Of a stretch of 53,157 bases of DNA, positions 43,090-51,408 are shown one piece after another. The stretch spans positions 1 through 53,157 of the forward strand of contig NZ_CP173030.1 in the NCBI RefSeq assembly GCF_044772865.1, read 5' to 3'. The translations under genes and the position numbers were made by a program. The DNA comes from Algirhabdus cladophorae (GTDB taxonomy: Bacteria > Pseudomonadota > Alphaproteobacteria > Rhodobacterales > Rhodobacteraceae). The notes under the pieces are model-generated. The model was given only the letters and a program-made list of their open reading frames with translations. It did no database searches and was not told where the DNA came from. The stretch's first letter is position 1, and each line of letters begins with the position of its first letter.

Positions 43090-43116
43090 GGGGGCGGGTT
43101 TTAGACGCCCGCCCCC
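43090..43116 (-). other. Intercistronic hairpin between pufA and pufL
   Basis: Perfect 9-bp GC arms GGGGGCGGG / CCCGCCCCC around a 9-nt loop. In Rhodobacter capsulatus such stems stabilise the pufBA mRNA segment and give more LH1 than reaction centre; this one has the same place. Confidence 0.8.
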
Positions 43117-43139
43117 AGCGTTTTCTCAAGCGCTAGCGA

Positions 43140-43301
43140 TTAGCCACCGTGCTTTGCAGCAGCGATTTCAAACCAGTTGAAACCATCTGTGCTCAGCAGA
43201 ACCAGGTGGATCATTGCTGCCAGCAAAAAGAGGAAAACGCCTTGTGCTACAAACACGCGACGTGGGTCGAAAACCATCCAAATTTTGTAAAATTTAGCCA
43301 T
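43140..43301 (-). CDS. pufA: Light-harvesting LH1 alpha polypeptide
   Basis: This short gene encodes 53 residues starting MAKFYKIWMVFDPRRVFVAQ. After a cytoplasmic amphipathic start comes one transmembrane helix (GVFLFLLAAMIHLVLLS) whose His32 is the bacteriochlorophyll ligand; the tail ends AAAKHGG. The start has a good ribosome site (AAGGAGG). It is 14 nt after pufB, the canonical pufBA pair. Only one alpha gene is present, so the antenna encoded here is LH1. Confidence 0.97.
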   Translation of the reverse strand: MAKFYKIWMVFDPRRVFVAQGVFLFLLAAMIHLVLLSTDGFNWFEIAAAKHGG

Positions 43302-43315
43302 TTTTCAACTCCTCC

Positions 43316-43456
43316 TTAGAACCACGGAAACACAATGAACGTGGCGATGTGAGCGACGACTGCGACGATTGTAAACAACCACAGTCCACCCATATACACC
43401 GAGTGCAGTTCTTGTGCTTGCTCGTCGGTCAATCCGGTAAAGGATAGGTCAGCCAT
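43316..43456 (-). CDS. pufB: Light-harvesting LH1 beta polypeptide
   Basis: ATG 43456 gives 46 residues: MADLSFTGLTDEQAQELHSV, then YMGGLWLFTIVAVVAHIATF. The two conserved histidines lie before the helix (ELHSVY) and within it (VVAHIAT, bacteriochlorophyll ligand). The open frame to 43588 adds non-homologous sequence and is not used. It precedes pufA and follows pufQ across a 204-nt gap with several hairpins. Confidence 0.97.
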   Translation of the reverse strand: MADLSFTGLTDEQAQELHSVYMGGLWLFTIVAVVAHIATFIVFPWF

Positions 43457-43660
43457 GAATTTATTCCTTCCAAAGCTGTGCCGCGCACCCCCCGCGGCCG
43501 GGTTACGACAAGGGCTCATCCCTTGCCACAATCCGTCATCCCGGGGGGGAATGACGAATAATTTAAGTAACCCTCCACGGCCACTCATCTGACGGACGGC
43601 GATCCCGTCAGAAAACTGGTTTGGTTGCCCGCCGGCTAAGGCGGAAAACCGGTCGTTTGC
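43457..43660 (-). other. pufQ-pufB leader with tandem hairpins
   Basis: No gene is seen in this gap. It has CAAGGG/CCCTTG (43509-43525), CGTCAT/ATGACG with a C/G-rich inner stem (43534-43556) and TCTGACGG/CCGTCAGA (43588-43612). It may hold a pufB promoter or RNA processing sites. Confidence 0.55.
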
Positions 43661-43882
43661 CTAGGCGCTAAAGATCATCGGTGTGATGATCCGTGCCTGA
43701 GACCAAGCCCGTTTGACCGGACCCTTTTGCGATATCTCACGCTGTTTCAGCGAGGACAGACCCCAGCTGAGCGTGGCCAGCGGCAAAGCCGCGACAAAGA
43801 TGATCGCAAAGTAGACGTAAAACTCCGTGCGCGGCGGTTTGGCCGTGCGTTCCATCGGAGCATTTGAGGTGTAGTCGGTCAT
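43661..43882 (-). CDS. pufQ: PufQ, bacteriochlorophyll-related membrane protein
   Basis: This 73-residue protein has one transmembrane helix (FYVYFAIIFVAALPLATLSW, about 21-40) and a basic C-terminus. PufQ is the first gene of many puf operons and influences bacteriochlorophyll supply to complexes; its mechanism is unsettled. It overlaps the bchZ stop by 4 nt (43879-43882), tying puf expression to the upstream bchCXYZ unit. Confidence 0.9.
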   Translation of the reverse strand: MTDYTSNAPMERTAKPPRTEFYVYFAIIFVAALPLATLSWGLSSLKQREISQKGPVKRAWSQARIITPMIFSA

Positions 43883-45354
43883 GCCGGCTCTCCCTTTTGA
43901 ACGGCAACATCAGGTTGCAGTTGTTCTACGGTTTCCAGAACGACGCGCTCGGCCCCTTGGTCGAGAGCGGCTTTTTCTGCTGCATCACGCAACGTGCGCG
44001 CCGCAGAAATTCTGGTCAAAATTGGGTGGGTTGCCACGATCCGGTCCAAGGCGCGTTGCGCGTCCTCGTCCCAAGGGAAATCGCGTCGCAAGTTGGTTGG
44101 CGTGGCCTCGGCTGCATCCATTTCACTGCCCAAAGGCAGGATGTGGAACAGCGCATCAAACAGGCCATTGCAAACCTCTTGCACCATATACGTCGCACCG
44201 GCGTAGCCCATGAACGGTGTGCCCGTGGCACGACGGATCGCAGCACCGGGGAAGCTGGCGGGAATAAACGCAGGGGCCGGACCATGGCCTGATTTCAATT
44301 CGGCCAGATACATCTTTTCATTGATGCTGCCCATGACGATCAGTGGGCGTTTCTGACCCATCATCGCGCGGACTTCGTCGTTGTTGGTTTTCTTGCCAGC
44401 GGTACGAGCCACGGCAAAGGCACAGGGCAATCCCAGATCGTTCTCGAGGAATTTGCGGATGCCGCGCGCGTAGGTTTCATTGGCGACAATCGCAAAGCTG
44501 GCCGTCGCAAAGAAATCCTGTGTCACAGACCGCCACAGATCCCACACCGGTTTGATCGTCGAATGCTTTTCTTGCTCAATAAACGGTTCTGGATCCAGCT
44601 CCAGCATCTCGCCCAGCTTGCGCAGGAATTTCGTGGTGCTGTCGATGCCAATGGGCGCTTGCAAATAGGGCTTGCCCAGCACTTCGCACAGGCCACGGCC
44701 AAACTCGCGATACATGCAGACGTTCACATCTGCATTCACCAGATTACGCATTTCGGCCACATGGGCGCCCAATGGCATCACCATGTTGACGTCAGCCCCA
44801 ATGCCTTCGATCAAACGACGGATTTCCGCCAGATCGGAGGGCATATTGAACGTGCCATACATCGGCCCAAGGATATTAACGCGGGGGCGTGCGCCCTCTT
44901 CACGTTTTTTCTCTTTCGGCATCCGGCCTTTGGTCATGCCAAATTCCGTAAAGATCCAAGTCATCGCACGATCTGCAGCTTCCCATTGATCCTCATCAAT
45001 GGTGCGCGGCAGGAAGCGTTGGATGTTTGTGCCCATAGGTGTGACACCGCCACCGATCATTTCGGCAATCGATCCAGTCACAACAACAGCGGGCAAAGCA
45101 GGATCTAACGTGCCCCAAGCGCGCTTCATCGCGCCCTCGGTCCCGTCGCGGCCCAGTTCCTCTTCGCCAAGACCCGTCACCACAATCGGCAACTCATGGG
45201 GAGGCAGCGCGTCGGTGTAATGCAACACGGATGTCACTGGCAGGTTTTCACACCCGACAGGTCCGTCGATCACGCATTGCAGGCCTTTGACGGCACAGAA
45301 TGCATAGACCGCACCCCAGTATCCGCCTGCCCTATCGTGATCTTGAATCAGCAT
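43879..45354 (-). CDS. bchZ: Chlorophyllide a reductase subunit Z
   Basis: BchZ with BchY forms the catalytic part of chlorophyllide oxidoreductase, which reduces ring B to the bacteriochlorin. ATG 45354 gives 491 residues starting MLIQDHDRAGGYWGAVYAFC; twelve extra codons upstream are unlikely. Conserved segments include IDGPVGCENLPVTSVLHYTD and RVNILGPMYGTFNMPSDLAE. It follows bchY after 88 nt and overlaps pufQ. Confidence 0.97.
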   Translation of the reverse strand: MLIQDHDRAGGYWGAVYAFCAVKGLQCVIDGPVGCENLPVTSVLHYTDALPPHELPIVVTGLGEEELGRDGTEGAMKRAWGTLDPALPAVVVTGSIAEMIGGGVTPMGTNIQRFLPRTIDEDQWEAADRAMTWIFTEFGMTKGRMPKEKKREEGARPRVNILGPMYGTFNMPSDLAEIRRLIEGIGADVNMVMPLGAHVAEMRNLVNADVNVCMYREFGRGLCEVLGKPYLQAPIGIDSTTKFLRKLGEMLELDPEPFIEQEKHSTIKPVWDLWRSVTQDFFATASFAIVANETYARGIRKFLENDLGLPCAFAVARTAGKKTNNDEVRAMMGQKRPLIVMGSINEKMYLAELKSGHGPAPAFIPASFPGAAIRRATGTPFMGYAGATYMVQEVCNGLFDALFHILPLGSEMDAAEATPTNLRRDFPWDEDAQRALDRIVATHPILTRISAARTLRDAAEKAALDQGAERVVLETVEQLQPDVAVQKGEPA

Positions 45355-45442
45355 GATGCACCCCCAATGAAACGGGGTGCGAACGCGCATCCTTCGGATA
45401 CTCTGCCTCGCACTCTGCGAGAATTATGAGTTCTCACAGTCA

Positions 45443-47008
45443 TTAAATCATCTCCGCCGCTTTGGCTGCTTTCGCAGCACGCTCAAGCTTCTTAGCGTTC
45501 AACGCCCGAAACTCTGGCTGAAGATTGGGCGATCCTTCCCAGACACCAGCGGTGTCGGAATGGCCCACGCCTTCGAAAAATTCGCGCATGTGATCCATGC
45601 GGTCTTTGTTGGCCATCGCGGCATTCACCACTTCGGCCAGAGATCCTGCACCAGCCACACCCATCAACGGACGGGCGGAAATCAGGTTGGTAAAGTAGAG
45701 GCTGGGAATACCCAACTCTTTACCCTTTTGAACCACGGGCGTTGTACCAATGGCCAAATCAGGCTTGATCGCTTCCATGGCCGCACAGTCATCTTCGAGG
45801 CTGGCGCGATATTTGATCTGCACGCCCTTGGATTCCAGCCAAGCCGCATCATCCGCGGACCACGGCGTTTTCGGGCAGGCGGTGCCCACATAAGGAACAT
45901 CCGCACCACTTTCGATCAGCAAGCGCGCCACCAGCAATTCGGAACCCTCATAGCCAGACAGTGTGATCGTGCCTTTGATCGGAGTGGCCGAGAGTGCGCC
46001 CCGAATAGCAGGGAGGATGCCGTTCTGAGCCTCGGCCACCCGATCAGCAGGCAGACCAAATGCGTCGCCGATATTGGCAAGCCAAGCAGCAGTGCCATCA
46101 TGACCCACAGGAGCGGACCCAATAATGGGACGACCAGCGGCTTCAAATTCACGGATAGACGCAGTGTAGAACGGGTGGATCGCAGCAACAGCGCCGCAAT
46201 CTAATGCAGAATAAAGCTCGCGCCATTCACGGCACGGCACAACAGGACCAGCGGCCAGACCCAGCGGGGCCAGCATTTGACCAATCATCATCGGATCAGC
46301 CGGGAACATTTCACCCAACAGGCTGACCGTCGGGCGATCTGATTTACCACCAACAGGGGCCGCCACAGGACCTGCTTCGATCTCGGCACGGGCATAGTTG
46401 AGCATAGCACCAGCCAGAACATCTTTGGCTTCTGCGTGAGTGGGGATGCCAAAACCGGGGACGTCGATGCCAACAATGCGCACACCGTTGATCTCGGACG
46501 GAAGCAGGCGCAACGGCACACCAGAGGCCGTAGGCACACAAAGATTGGTCACAACAATCGCGTCATAGCGATCGGGATCGGCCAGCTCGTGCACGCTTTC
46601 GCGAATGTCTTCGAACAGTTTGCCCGTGACCAATGTCTCTGAATTGAATGGCACGTAACCGACAGACCGGCGCGCACCATAGAAATGGGACACAAAAGAC
46701 AGGCCATACACACAACAGGCCGACCCGCTTAGAACAGTGGCAGTGCGGCGCATGCGCAAACCCACACGCAGGGATCCAAAGGCGGGACACATAGACTGCG
46801 GTTTGTCGTGCGGGCCTTGCGGATAGTCCTTGGCGTATTGATCGAGGATGTCGGACTTACCCGCCATGCGTGCGGCTTTATCCATCTCGCCAGCACCGGC
46901 ATGACAGCCCATACCGTCCGCGACCACGGGGGCCTGCGGATCACGATTGGGCGTGCCCATCGTCACGTCAACGCTGGCCGCGTCGTCATATGTGACTTCA
47001 TCGCTCAT
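45443..47008 (-). CDS. bchY: Chlorophyllide a reductase subunit Y
   Basis: BchY is the second catalytic subunit. ATG 47008 gives 521 residues; it overlaps the stop of a 50-codon ORF as ATGA, which supports this start over ATG 47038. It has the cysteine-bearing SMCPAFGSLRVGLRMRRTAT and SGSACCVYGLSFVSHF segments and VTNLCVPTASGVPLRLLP for the 4Fe-4S cluster. Order bchC-X-(two small ORFs)-Y-Z-pufQ. Confidence 0.97.
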   Translation of the reverse strand: MSDEVTYDDAASVDVTMGTPNRDPQAPVVADGMGCHAGAGEMDKAARMAGKSDILDQYAKDYPQGPHDKPQSMCPAFGSLRVGLRMRRTATVLSGSACCVYGLSFVSHFYGARRSVGYVPFNSETLVTGKLFEDIRESVHELADPDRYDAIVVTNLCVPTASGVPLRLLPSEINGVRIVGIDVPGFGIPTHAEAKDVLAGAMLNYARAEIEAGPVAAPVGGKSDRPTVSLLGEMFPADPMMIGQMLAPLGLAAGPVVPCREWRELYSALDCGAVAAIHPFYTASIREFEAAGRPIIGSAPVGHDGTAAWLANIGDAFGLPADRVAEAQNGILPAIRGALSATPIKGTITLSGYEGSELLVARLLIESGADVPYVGTACPKTPWSADDAAWLESKGVQIKYRASLEDDCAAMEAIKPDLAIGTTPVVQKGKELGIPSLYFTNLISARPLMGVAGAGSLAEVVNAAMANKDRMDHMREFFEGVGHSDTAGVWEGSPNLQPEFRALNAKKLERAAKAAKAAEMI

Positions 47009-47157
47009 GCAGATTGGGTCGCTTTCTGGTAAGGGCACTGCGGCTTGGCAGGCGTCGGATTTGAGTATTTTTCGAAAAAAGAAACCGGGGCCGGTGCCAC
47101 TGGTTTGAGGTCTTCGAGGCAGCGATCGAATTCTTCGAGGCGGTCGAGATCAAACAT
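47005..47157 (-). CDS. Small ORF between bchX and bchY, 50 residues, unknown function
   Basis: ATG 47157 overlaps the stop of the preceding small ORF (TGATG), and its stop overlaps the bchY start (ATGA). AAGGTG lies upstream as a ribosome site. The product begins MFDLDRLEEFDRCLEDLKPV, is acidic in the first half, then Pro-rich, and ends CPYQKATQSA. A copy of the dispersed repeat (47063-47085) lies in frame and encodes VSFFEKYS, so part of the ORF may derive from that element. The perfect overlaps argue for translation; no homologue is recalled. Confidence 0.55.
   Translation of the reverse strand: MFDLDRLEEFDRCLEDLKPVAPAPVSFFEKYSNPTPAKPQCPYQKATQSA
47063..47085 (-). repeat. Dispersed repeat, copy 3 (in the 50-codon ORF)
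   Basis: On the minus strand: GTTTCTTTTTTCGA, then A, then AAATACTC. It matches copies at 17757 and 24211 except for the one variable base. Confidence 0.7.
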
Positions 47158-47330
47158 CAGACTTTCACCTTCTTTTGGAGATCACGCATTTTGTCGACGA
47201 GGTCTTGCTGTTCGTTGATCTTGGTCCGAGTTTCCATAGCTTTGTCATAGGCCTTAGAGGCGTTTTCCAACTGCTGCTTGGCTTCGTCGATCTCTTTTTG
47301 GTAGCGGTTGAGTTTATTAGGCATCGTCAT
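47157..47330 (-). CDS. Small coiled-coil protein between bchX and bchY
   Basis: ATG 47330, with GGAAG 6 nt upstream, gives 57 residues (55 from ATG 47324) and overlaps the bchX stop by 14 nt. The chain is almost fully helical and highly charged (RYQKEIDEAKQQLENASKAY, then INEQQDLVDKMRDLQKKVKV), a likely coiled coil. There is no membrane helix. Its place inside the chlorophyllide reductase operon suggests a small partner or assembly factor for BchXYZ; this is inference only. Its stop is coupled to the next small ORF. Confidence 0.72.
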   Translation of the reverse strand: MTMPNKLNRYQKEIDEAKQQLENASKAYDKAMETRTKINEQQDLVDKMRDLQKKVKV

Positions 47331-48318
47331 AAACCACTTCCAGCGATACTTTTTCCACGGCATTTTTGCCGCGCATATCAGTGTCTGTTGCCGGTTCTAG
47401 AACCACATCGCCCCCGGTTTCAGACGCATCAAAAAGACCCAGCAAACCGTCTTGGTCCAAGGGTGTCGGGCGCACGGGTGGGGCCACGGCCACGTTATCG
47501 CCAAGGGATGCGAACAATGCGCCCCACTGGGATTCAGCGGTACCCACGATTTGGTAGTTCGCGGATTTCTTGCGCAGATCATCATCTTGCGGGATCGCGG
47601 CCAAAATCGGAATATCTACGGCCTCGGCAAAGGCGGCAGCTTCGCCTGTGCCGTCGTCCTTGTTGATCACCAGCCCGGCCACGCCGACGTTACCGCCCAG
47701 CTTGCGGAAGTATTCAACAGCGGAACACACATTGTTGGCCACGTAGAGTGACTGCAAATCGTTCGAGGCAACCAAGATCACCTTTTGCGCCATGTCGCGG
47801 GCAATGGGCAGGCCGAAGCCACCGCAGACCACATCGCCCAAAAAGTCGAGCAACACATAGTCAAAGTCCCAATCATGAAACCCCAGCTTTTCCAGCAATT
47901 CAAACCCGTGGATGATCCCACGACCACCGCAGCCGCGCCCAACCTCAGGGCCGCCCAGTTCCATGGCAAAGACGCCGCCACGTTTGAAACACACGTCACC
48001 GATCTGAACTTCTTCACCGGCCAGCTTTTTCTTGGTCGATGTTTCAATGATTGTCGGACAAGCCTTGCCACCAAAGAGCAGTGAGGTCGTGTCAGATTTC
48101 GGATCACATCCAATCAGCAAAACGCGCTTGCCTTGCTCGGCCATCATGTGGCTGAGGTTGGCCAGCGTGAAGGATTTGCCGATCCCACCTTTCCCGTAGA
48201 TCGCTATGATCTGGGTTTTGCTTGTCGGCTCTTCATTGATGATATCGGCCAGATCCTCGTGAGCTTCGTCGCGCAGGCGTTGGTCGAAATCTTTGAGATT
48301 TGGGATTTCGTCTTTCAT
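47317..48318 (-). CDS. bchX: Chlorophyllide a reductase iron protein X
   Basis: BchX is the ATP-dependent iron protein that feeds BchY-BchZ. ATG 48318 gives 333 residues and overlaps the bchC stop by 4 nt (48315-48318); 12 more upstream codons are open but unlikely. It has Walker A GKGGIGKS (42-49), GCDPKSDTTSLLFGG, and the cluster cysteines in GRGCGGRG and VVCGGFGLP. It is a paralogue of BchL in this window. Confidence 0.97.
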   Translation of the reverse strand: MKDEIPNLKDFDQRLRDEAHEDLADIINEEPTSKTQIIAIYGKGGIGKSFTLANLSHMMAEQGKRVLLIGCDPKSDTTSLLFGGKACPTIIETSTKKKLAGEEVQIGDVCFKRGGVFAMELGGPEVGRGCGGRGIIHGFELLEKLGFHDWDFDYVLLDFLGDVVCGGFGLPIARDMAQKVILVASNDLQSLYVANNVCSAVEYFRKLGGNVGVAGLVINKDDGTGEAAAFAEAVDIPILAAIPQDDDLRKKSANYQIVGTAESQWGALFASLGDNVAVAPPVRPTPLDQDGLLGLFDASETGGDVVLEPATDTDMRGKNAVEKVSLEVVYDDA

Positions 48319-49253
48319 GCGTGGGCACTCCAATCGAGGATCATTTTCAAGCAATCAGGATCACTAAAGGCTTGGGCATAGGCGTCGGATGCGTCAGCCG
48401 CAGGGCGTGTATGCGTGATCAAGCCCTCCATGCTTAGCGCACCAGTTTCAATCAGTTGGCGCGTGGCCAACAAATCGTCGGGCGTCCATTCGGCAGCGAT
48501 GCGCAAACGGGCTTCTTTCATAAAGGCAGGCGGAAACGCGAAACTGATCGGGGCGTTGTAAAAGCCTGCCAAAACAACTTCGCCACCTTTGACAATCCGG
48601 CCGATCAAATCGTTCAGCAGATCGTTGTTGCCAGAGGCGTCATATATAGATGTGTAATCACGGCGGGCGTCTGCATCGGGATGCACCACTTCATAGCCGA
48701 TCGCACCACCGGCGCGGGCAGGGTCGATTTCCCAGACCGTTGGTGTGCCACCAGCCGCCACGCACAGGCGCGCCAACAGGCGACCCAAAACTCCGTGGCC
48801 GACGATCAGATCTGGCAGGGCTTTATCAAGACCGGCCATAGCGTGGCGTGCAGTTGCGGCCAAAGCCAACAAAGCCCCAGACGCCCCAAGTTCGGGATCA
48901 ACGCGGCTGACCCGATCTGCGGCGGTTACCAAAGTACGGGCAGATCCACCAAAGAGACCAAAGGCCTCTTCGTAGCAATTTGCACCGGGCACAAAGACGC
49001 GGTCGCCTGTGTTAAATCCAGTGCCGACGTCCGCCTCGACAACTTCGCCAACGGCCTCGTAGCCAGGCACCAGTGGATATCCCATTCCGGGAAAGGGTGG
49101 CATTTCACCAGCCCAAAACAGTTTCTCGGTTCCGGTTGAAATGCCAGAATGCGCAATCTCCACGACCAAATCGCCCGCCTGAGGATCCTTGAGGGTCAGG
49201 CTGGCAACGCCCAAATCCCGTGGGCCGTTCAATATGATCGCGTCAGTTTGCAA
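48315..49253 (-). CDS. bchC: Bacteriochlorophyllide dehydrogenase
   Basis: BchC oxidises the 3-hydroxyethyl group made by BchF to the 3-acetyl group. The 312-residue protein is a medium-chain dehydrogenase with GMGYPLVPGYEAVGEVVEAD and LIVGHGVLGRLLARLCVAAG (NAD-binding loop). It is the first gene of the bchC-X-Y-Z-puf superoperon; two PpsR-type sites lie in the 119-nt gap upstream. It overlaps bchX by 4 nt. Confidence 0.96.
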   Translation of the reverse strand: MQTDAIILNGPRDLGVASLTLKDPQAGDLVVEIAHSGISTGTEKLFWAGEMPPFPGMGYPLVPGYEAVGEVVEADVGTGFNTGDRVFVPGANCYEEAFGLFGGSARTLVTAADRVSRVDPELGASGALLALAATARHAMAGLDKALPDLIVGHGVLGRLLARLCVAAGGTPTVWEIDPARAGGAIGYEVVHPDADARRDYTSIYDASGNNDLLNDLIGRIVKGGEVVLAGFYNAPISFAFPPAFMKEARLRIAAEWTPDDLLATRQLIETGALSMEGLITHTRPAADASDAYAQAFSDPDCLKMILDWSAHA

Positions 49254-49320
49254 ACGAATTTCCCTGCTTGCGTCACATGCCGTCGCCCCAAAAAGGACTC
49301 AGCACATTTTGTTCATTAAG

Positions 49321-49338
49321 TGTCATTTTAAACTGACA
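49321..49338. promoter_or_regulatory. PpsR/CrtJ-type operator upstream of bchC, site 1
   Basis: An exact TGT-N12-ACA, 67 nt before the bchC start. It is one of two sites 8 nt apart, the spacing known from the Rhodobacter bchC promoter. Confidence 0.8.
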
Positions 49339-49346
49339 CCTATGTG

Positions 49347-49364
49347 TGTCAACTAAAATGGACA
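49347..49364. promoter_or_regulatory. PpsR/CrtJ-type operator upstream of bchC, site 2
   Basis: An exact TGT-N12-ACA (TGTCAACTAAAATGGACA), 8 nt beyond site 1 and 8 nt from the end of crtF. Confidence 0.8.
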
Positions 49365-49372
49365 TCTTTGTG

Positions 49373-50503
49373 TCATTCAGATTTGACGGCCGTGACCACA
49401 CTGGTGACAAAAGGCCTGCGCGCCTTGGGAATTGTGATCTGGTCAAAGCCTGCTTTTTCACAAAAAGCCGCTATTTCTGCCGCAGAACGTGCGCGGCCTG
49501 TGCGCATGGCCATTGTGTAAAACGCAAAATACGCATCCCCCGGTCCCGTTGGGGTCGCCCCGCCGGACATTGGTTCCGAGATGATCAGGCGACCGTTTGC
49601 TGGCAATGTCTCAAATATTTTAGACAGCAGTGCAGCGATCGTGGAATCACTATGATCATACAGAACGCGGATCAGGCTGATCGCATCGGCCCCTTTTGGC
49701 AGGGTCTCGTCTCGAAAAGATCCCGCCGACAGCGTCACCCGCTGGGTCTGCCCCGCCGCATCAAAACGCGCTTGGGCCTGCGGGGCCACATCGGGCAAAT
49801 CGAAGAGCTGCATTTGCAACTCAGGATAGGCCTCGCCCACAGCACACAGAAACGCCCCAGACCCCCCGCCCACATCCATCAACGTTTTCACATCCTTGAA
49901 GGAGACCATGCGCAGCGTGTCTTCAGCAACCAGCGATTGACTATCAGCCATCAAGTCAGAATAGATGCGCGCTTGATCCGCGGGCATCTGACCTTTGGCG
50001 CCGAAAACATAGGGCCAGAAATCCGCCAGCTCTGTTTCGGTCTCTTCGCGCAGGAACGCCACGGGATCGGCAAGGTCGCGATAGAACGCCCCATGGTGCA
50101 ACACCATGGCCTGCAATCCGGGAACCCCTAGCATCGCTGCGCCGCGCTGGGTCAGATCAAACTGGTCGCCCCGCTGGCGCAGCAGCTTTAGCCCAACACC
50201 CGCTTTCAACAGCACCGTCATGCGATCTGCCGCAATGCCGTGCTTATGCCCCAAGGCACGCGCGGTTTGCGGGGCGGCATGCAGATCCGCCAGAATGTTC
50301 AATTCGACCAAACCAGTGAGAACCTGCGAATAGACAAAACCTGACATCAGATCAAAAAGGGCCTCGCCCTCGCGTCGCGCAATGCTGCGAAGAAAGGGCA
50401 TGCCAGCAGTCCACTTTTGGAACCGTCTCGAGGCGACCAGCCGGTTGCGCCAATTGCCCATGCGTTTGCGCGGGGCCATGTCCGGCGCAGAGATATCAGC
50501 CAC
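49373..50503 (-). CDS. crtF: Hydroxyneurosporene O-methyltransferase
   Basis: CrtF methylates the tertiary hydroxyl made by CrtC. The 376-residue protein has an N-terminal winged-helix dimerisation domain and a SAM fold with LMDVGGGSGAFLCAVGEAYP and later LIISEPMSGGATPTGPGDAY. It overlaps the crtE stop by 8 nt (50496-50503) and ends just before the bchC operators. Confidence 0.96.
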   Translation of the reverse strand: MADISAPDMAPRKRMGNWRNRLVASRRFQKWTAGMPFLRSIARREGEALFDLMSGFVYSQVLTGLVELNILADLHAAPQTARALGHKHGIAADRMTVLLKAGVGLKLLRQRGDQFDLTQRGAAMLGVPGLQAMVLHHGAFYRDLADPVAFLREETETELADFWPYVFGAKGQMPADQARIYSDLMADSQSLVAEDTLRMVSFKDVKTLMDVGGGSGAFLCAVGEAYPELQMQLFDLPDVAPQAQARFDAAGQTQRVTLSAGSFRDETLPKGADAISLIRVLYDHSDSTIAALLSKIFETLPANGRLIISEPMSGGATPTGPGDAYFAFYTMAMRTGRARSAAEIAAFCEKAGFDQITIPKARRPFVTSVVTAVKSE

Positions 50504-51365
50504 GGCTGTGCGCCGGGGCCACAGGTGTCAAACGCTGGGCTTGGGCCTGTACCATTTGCGCAAGGGCGGCCTCGCCCGGGCAGGATGGGATCGATGCAAT
50601 GGCACCGCCCAGAATATCTTTGAGGCGCGATGTGGCCCCTTGCACACCCAATTGGGAAACTGCATTGGGCCGATTGTGTATTTCGTCCTGACCCACAGGC
50701 TTGCCCAAAGTCGCCTCATCATAAAGCGCGTCACGCAAATCATCAGCCACTTGGAAGGCTTCACCGATACGAGCGCCAAGTTCCATCCATGGCTCGGCCT
50801 CTTGGCCCGCAGCCACAGCCCCCATTTGGGTCGCTGCAATAAAGAGCGCGCCAGTTTTGGCTTGGTGATAAGCGCTCAGGTCAACCTGCGCTTCGCTTTC
50901 CCACCCTTGGCCTGCGCAGATCCCACGGGGCATGCCCGTGCGTTGGGCCAGGATCATCACCAATTCCGCCATGCGCATGGGATCGACCTTGGCCTGACGG
51001 GCCAACACTTCGAACGCCAGCACAATCAGGCTGTCGCCAGTCAGCAACGCCAAAGGTTCGCTATAAGCTTTGTGCACCGACGGTTTGCCGCGACGGGTAT
51101 CAGCATCGTCAAAGCACGGCATGTCATCATGCACCAGCGAGGCACAATGGATCAGCTCAAGAGCGGCCGCAGCCGCATTGGCCATCTCCGGTTTGTCATC
51201 GCCACAGGCCATGGCAACTGACATCAAAATCGTCGGCCTGATCCGTGCGCCACCGGGGGTGACAGCGTAATTCAAAGCACTAGAAAGTTTGGGCGGGGCT
51301 TTGCCACCTTGGCCCAATTGGATTGCCTCAGAGATTGCGCTTTCAATGCGGTCAGATAGCGGCAT
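50496..51365 (-). CDS. crtE: Geranylgeranyl diphosphate synthase
   Basis: CrtE makes GGPP for phytoene and for the bacteriochlorophyll tail. ATG 51365 with AAGGA 8-9 nt upstream gives 289 residues; a TTG at 51383 is open but not needed. It has the first Asp-rich motif LVHDDMPCFDDADTRRG and the second FQVADDLRDAL. It is the first gene of crtE-crtF, diverging from crtD across 113 nt that hold two PpsR-type sites. Confidence 0.96.
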   Translation of the reverse strand: MPLSDRIESAISEAIQLGQGGKAPPKLSSALNYAVTPGGARIRPTILMSVAMACGDDKPEMANAAAAALELIHCASLVHDDMPCFDDADTRRGKPSVHKAYSEPLALLTGDSLIVLAFEVLARQAKVDPMRMAELVMILAQRTGMPRGICAGQGWESEAQVDLSAYHQAKTGALFIAATQMGAVAAGQEAEPWMELGARIGEAFQVADDLRDALYDEATLGKPVGQDEIHNRPNAVSQLGVQGATSRLKDILGGAIASIPSCPGEAALAQMVQAQAQRLTPVAPAHSRG

Positions 51366-51385
51366 GGGGCAGTTCCTTTGCAATG

Positions 51386-51403
51386 TGTCAGTATATATAG
51401 ACA
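51386..51403. promoter_or_regulatory. PpsR/CrtJ-type operator, crtE-crtD gap, site 1
   Basis: An exact TGT-N12-ACA with an AT-rich core (CAGTATATATAG), 20 nt before the crtE start. Confidence 0.78.
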
Positions 51404-51408
51404 GATAG

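Noticed and set aside
40089..43139. pufX after pufM
   Set aside because: The gene after pufM is pufC with four CxxCH motifs. No short one-helix ORF with PufX features follows.
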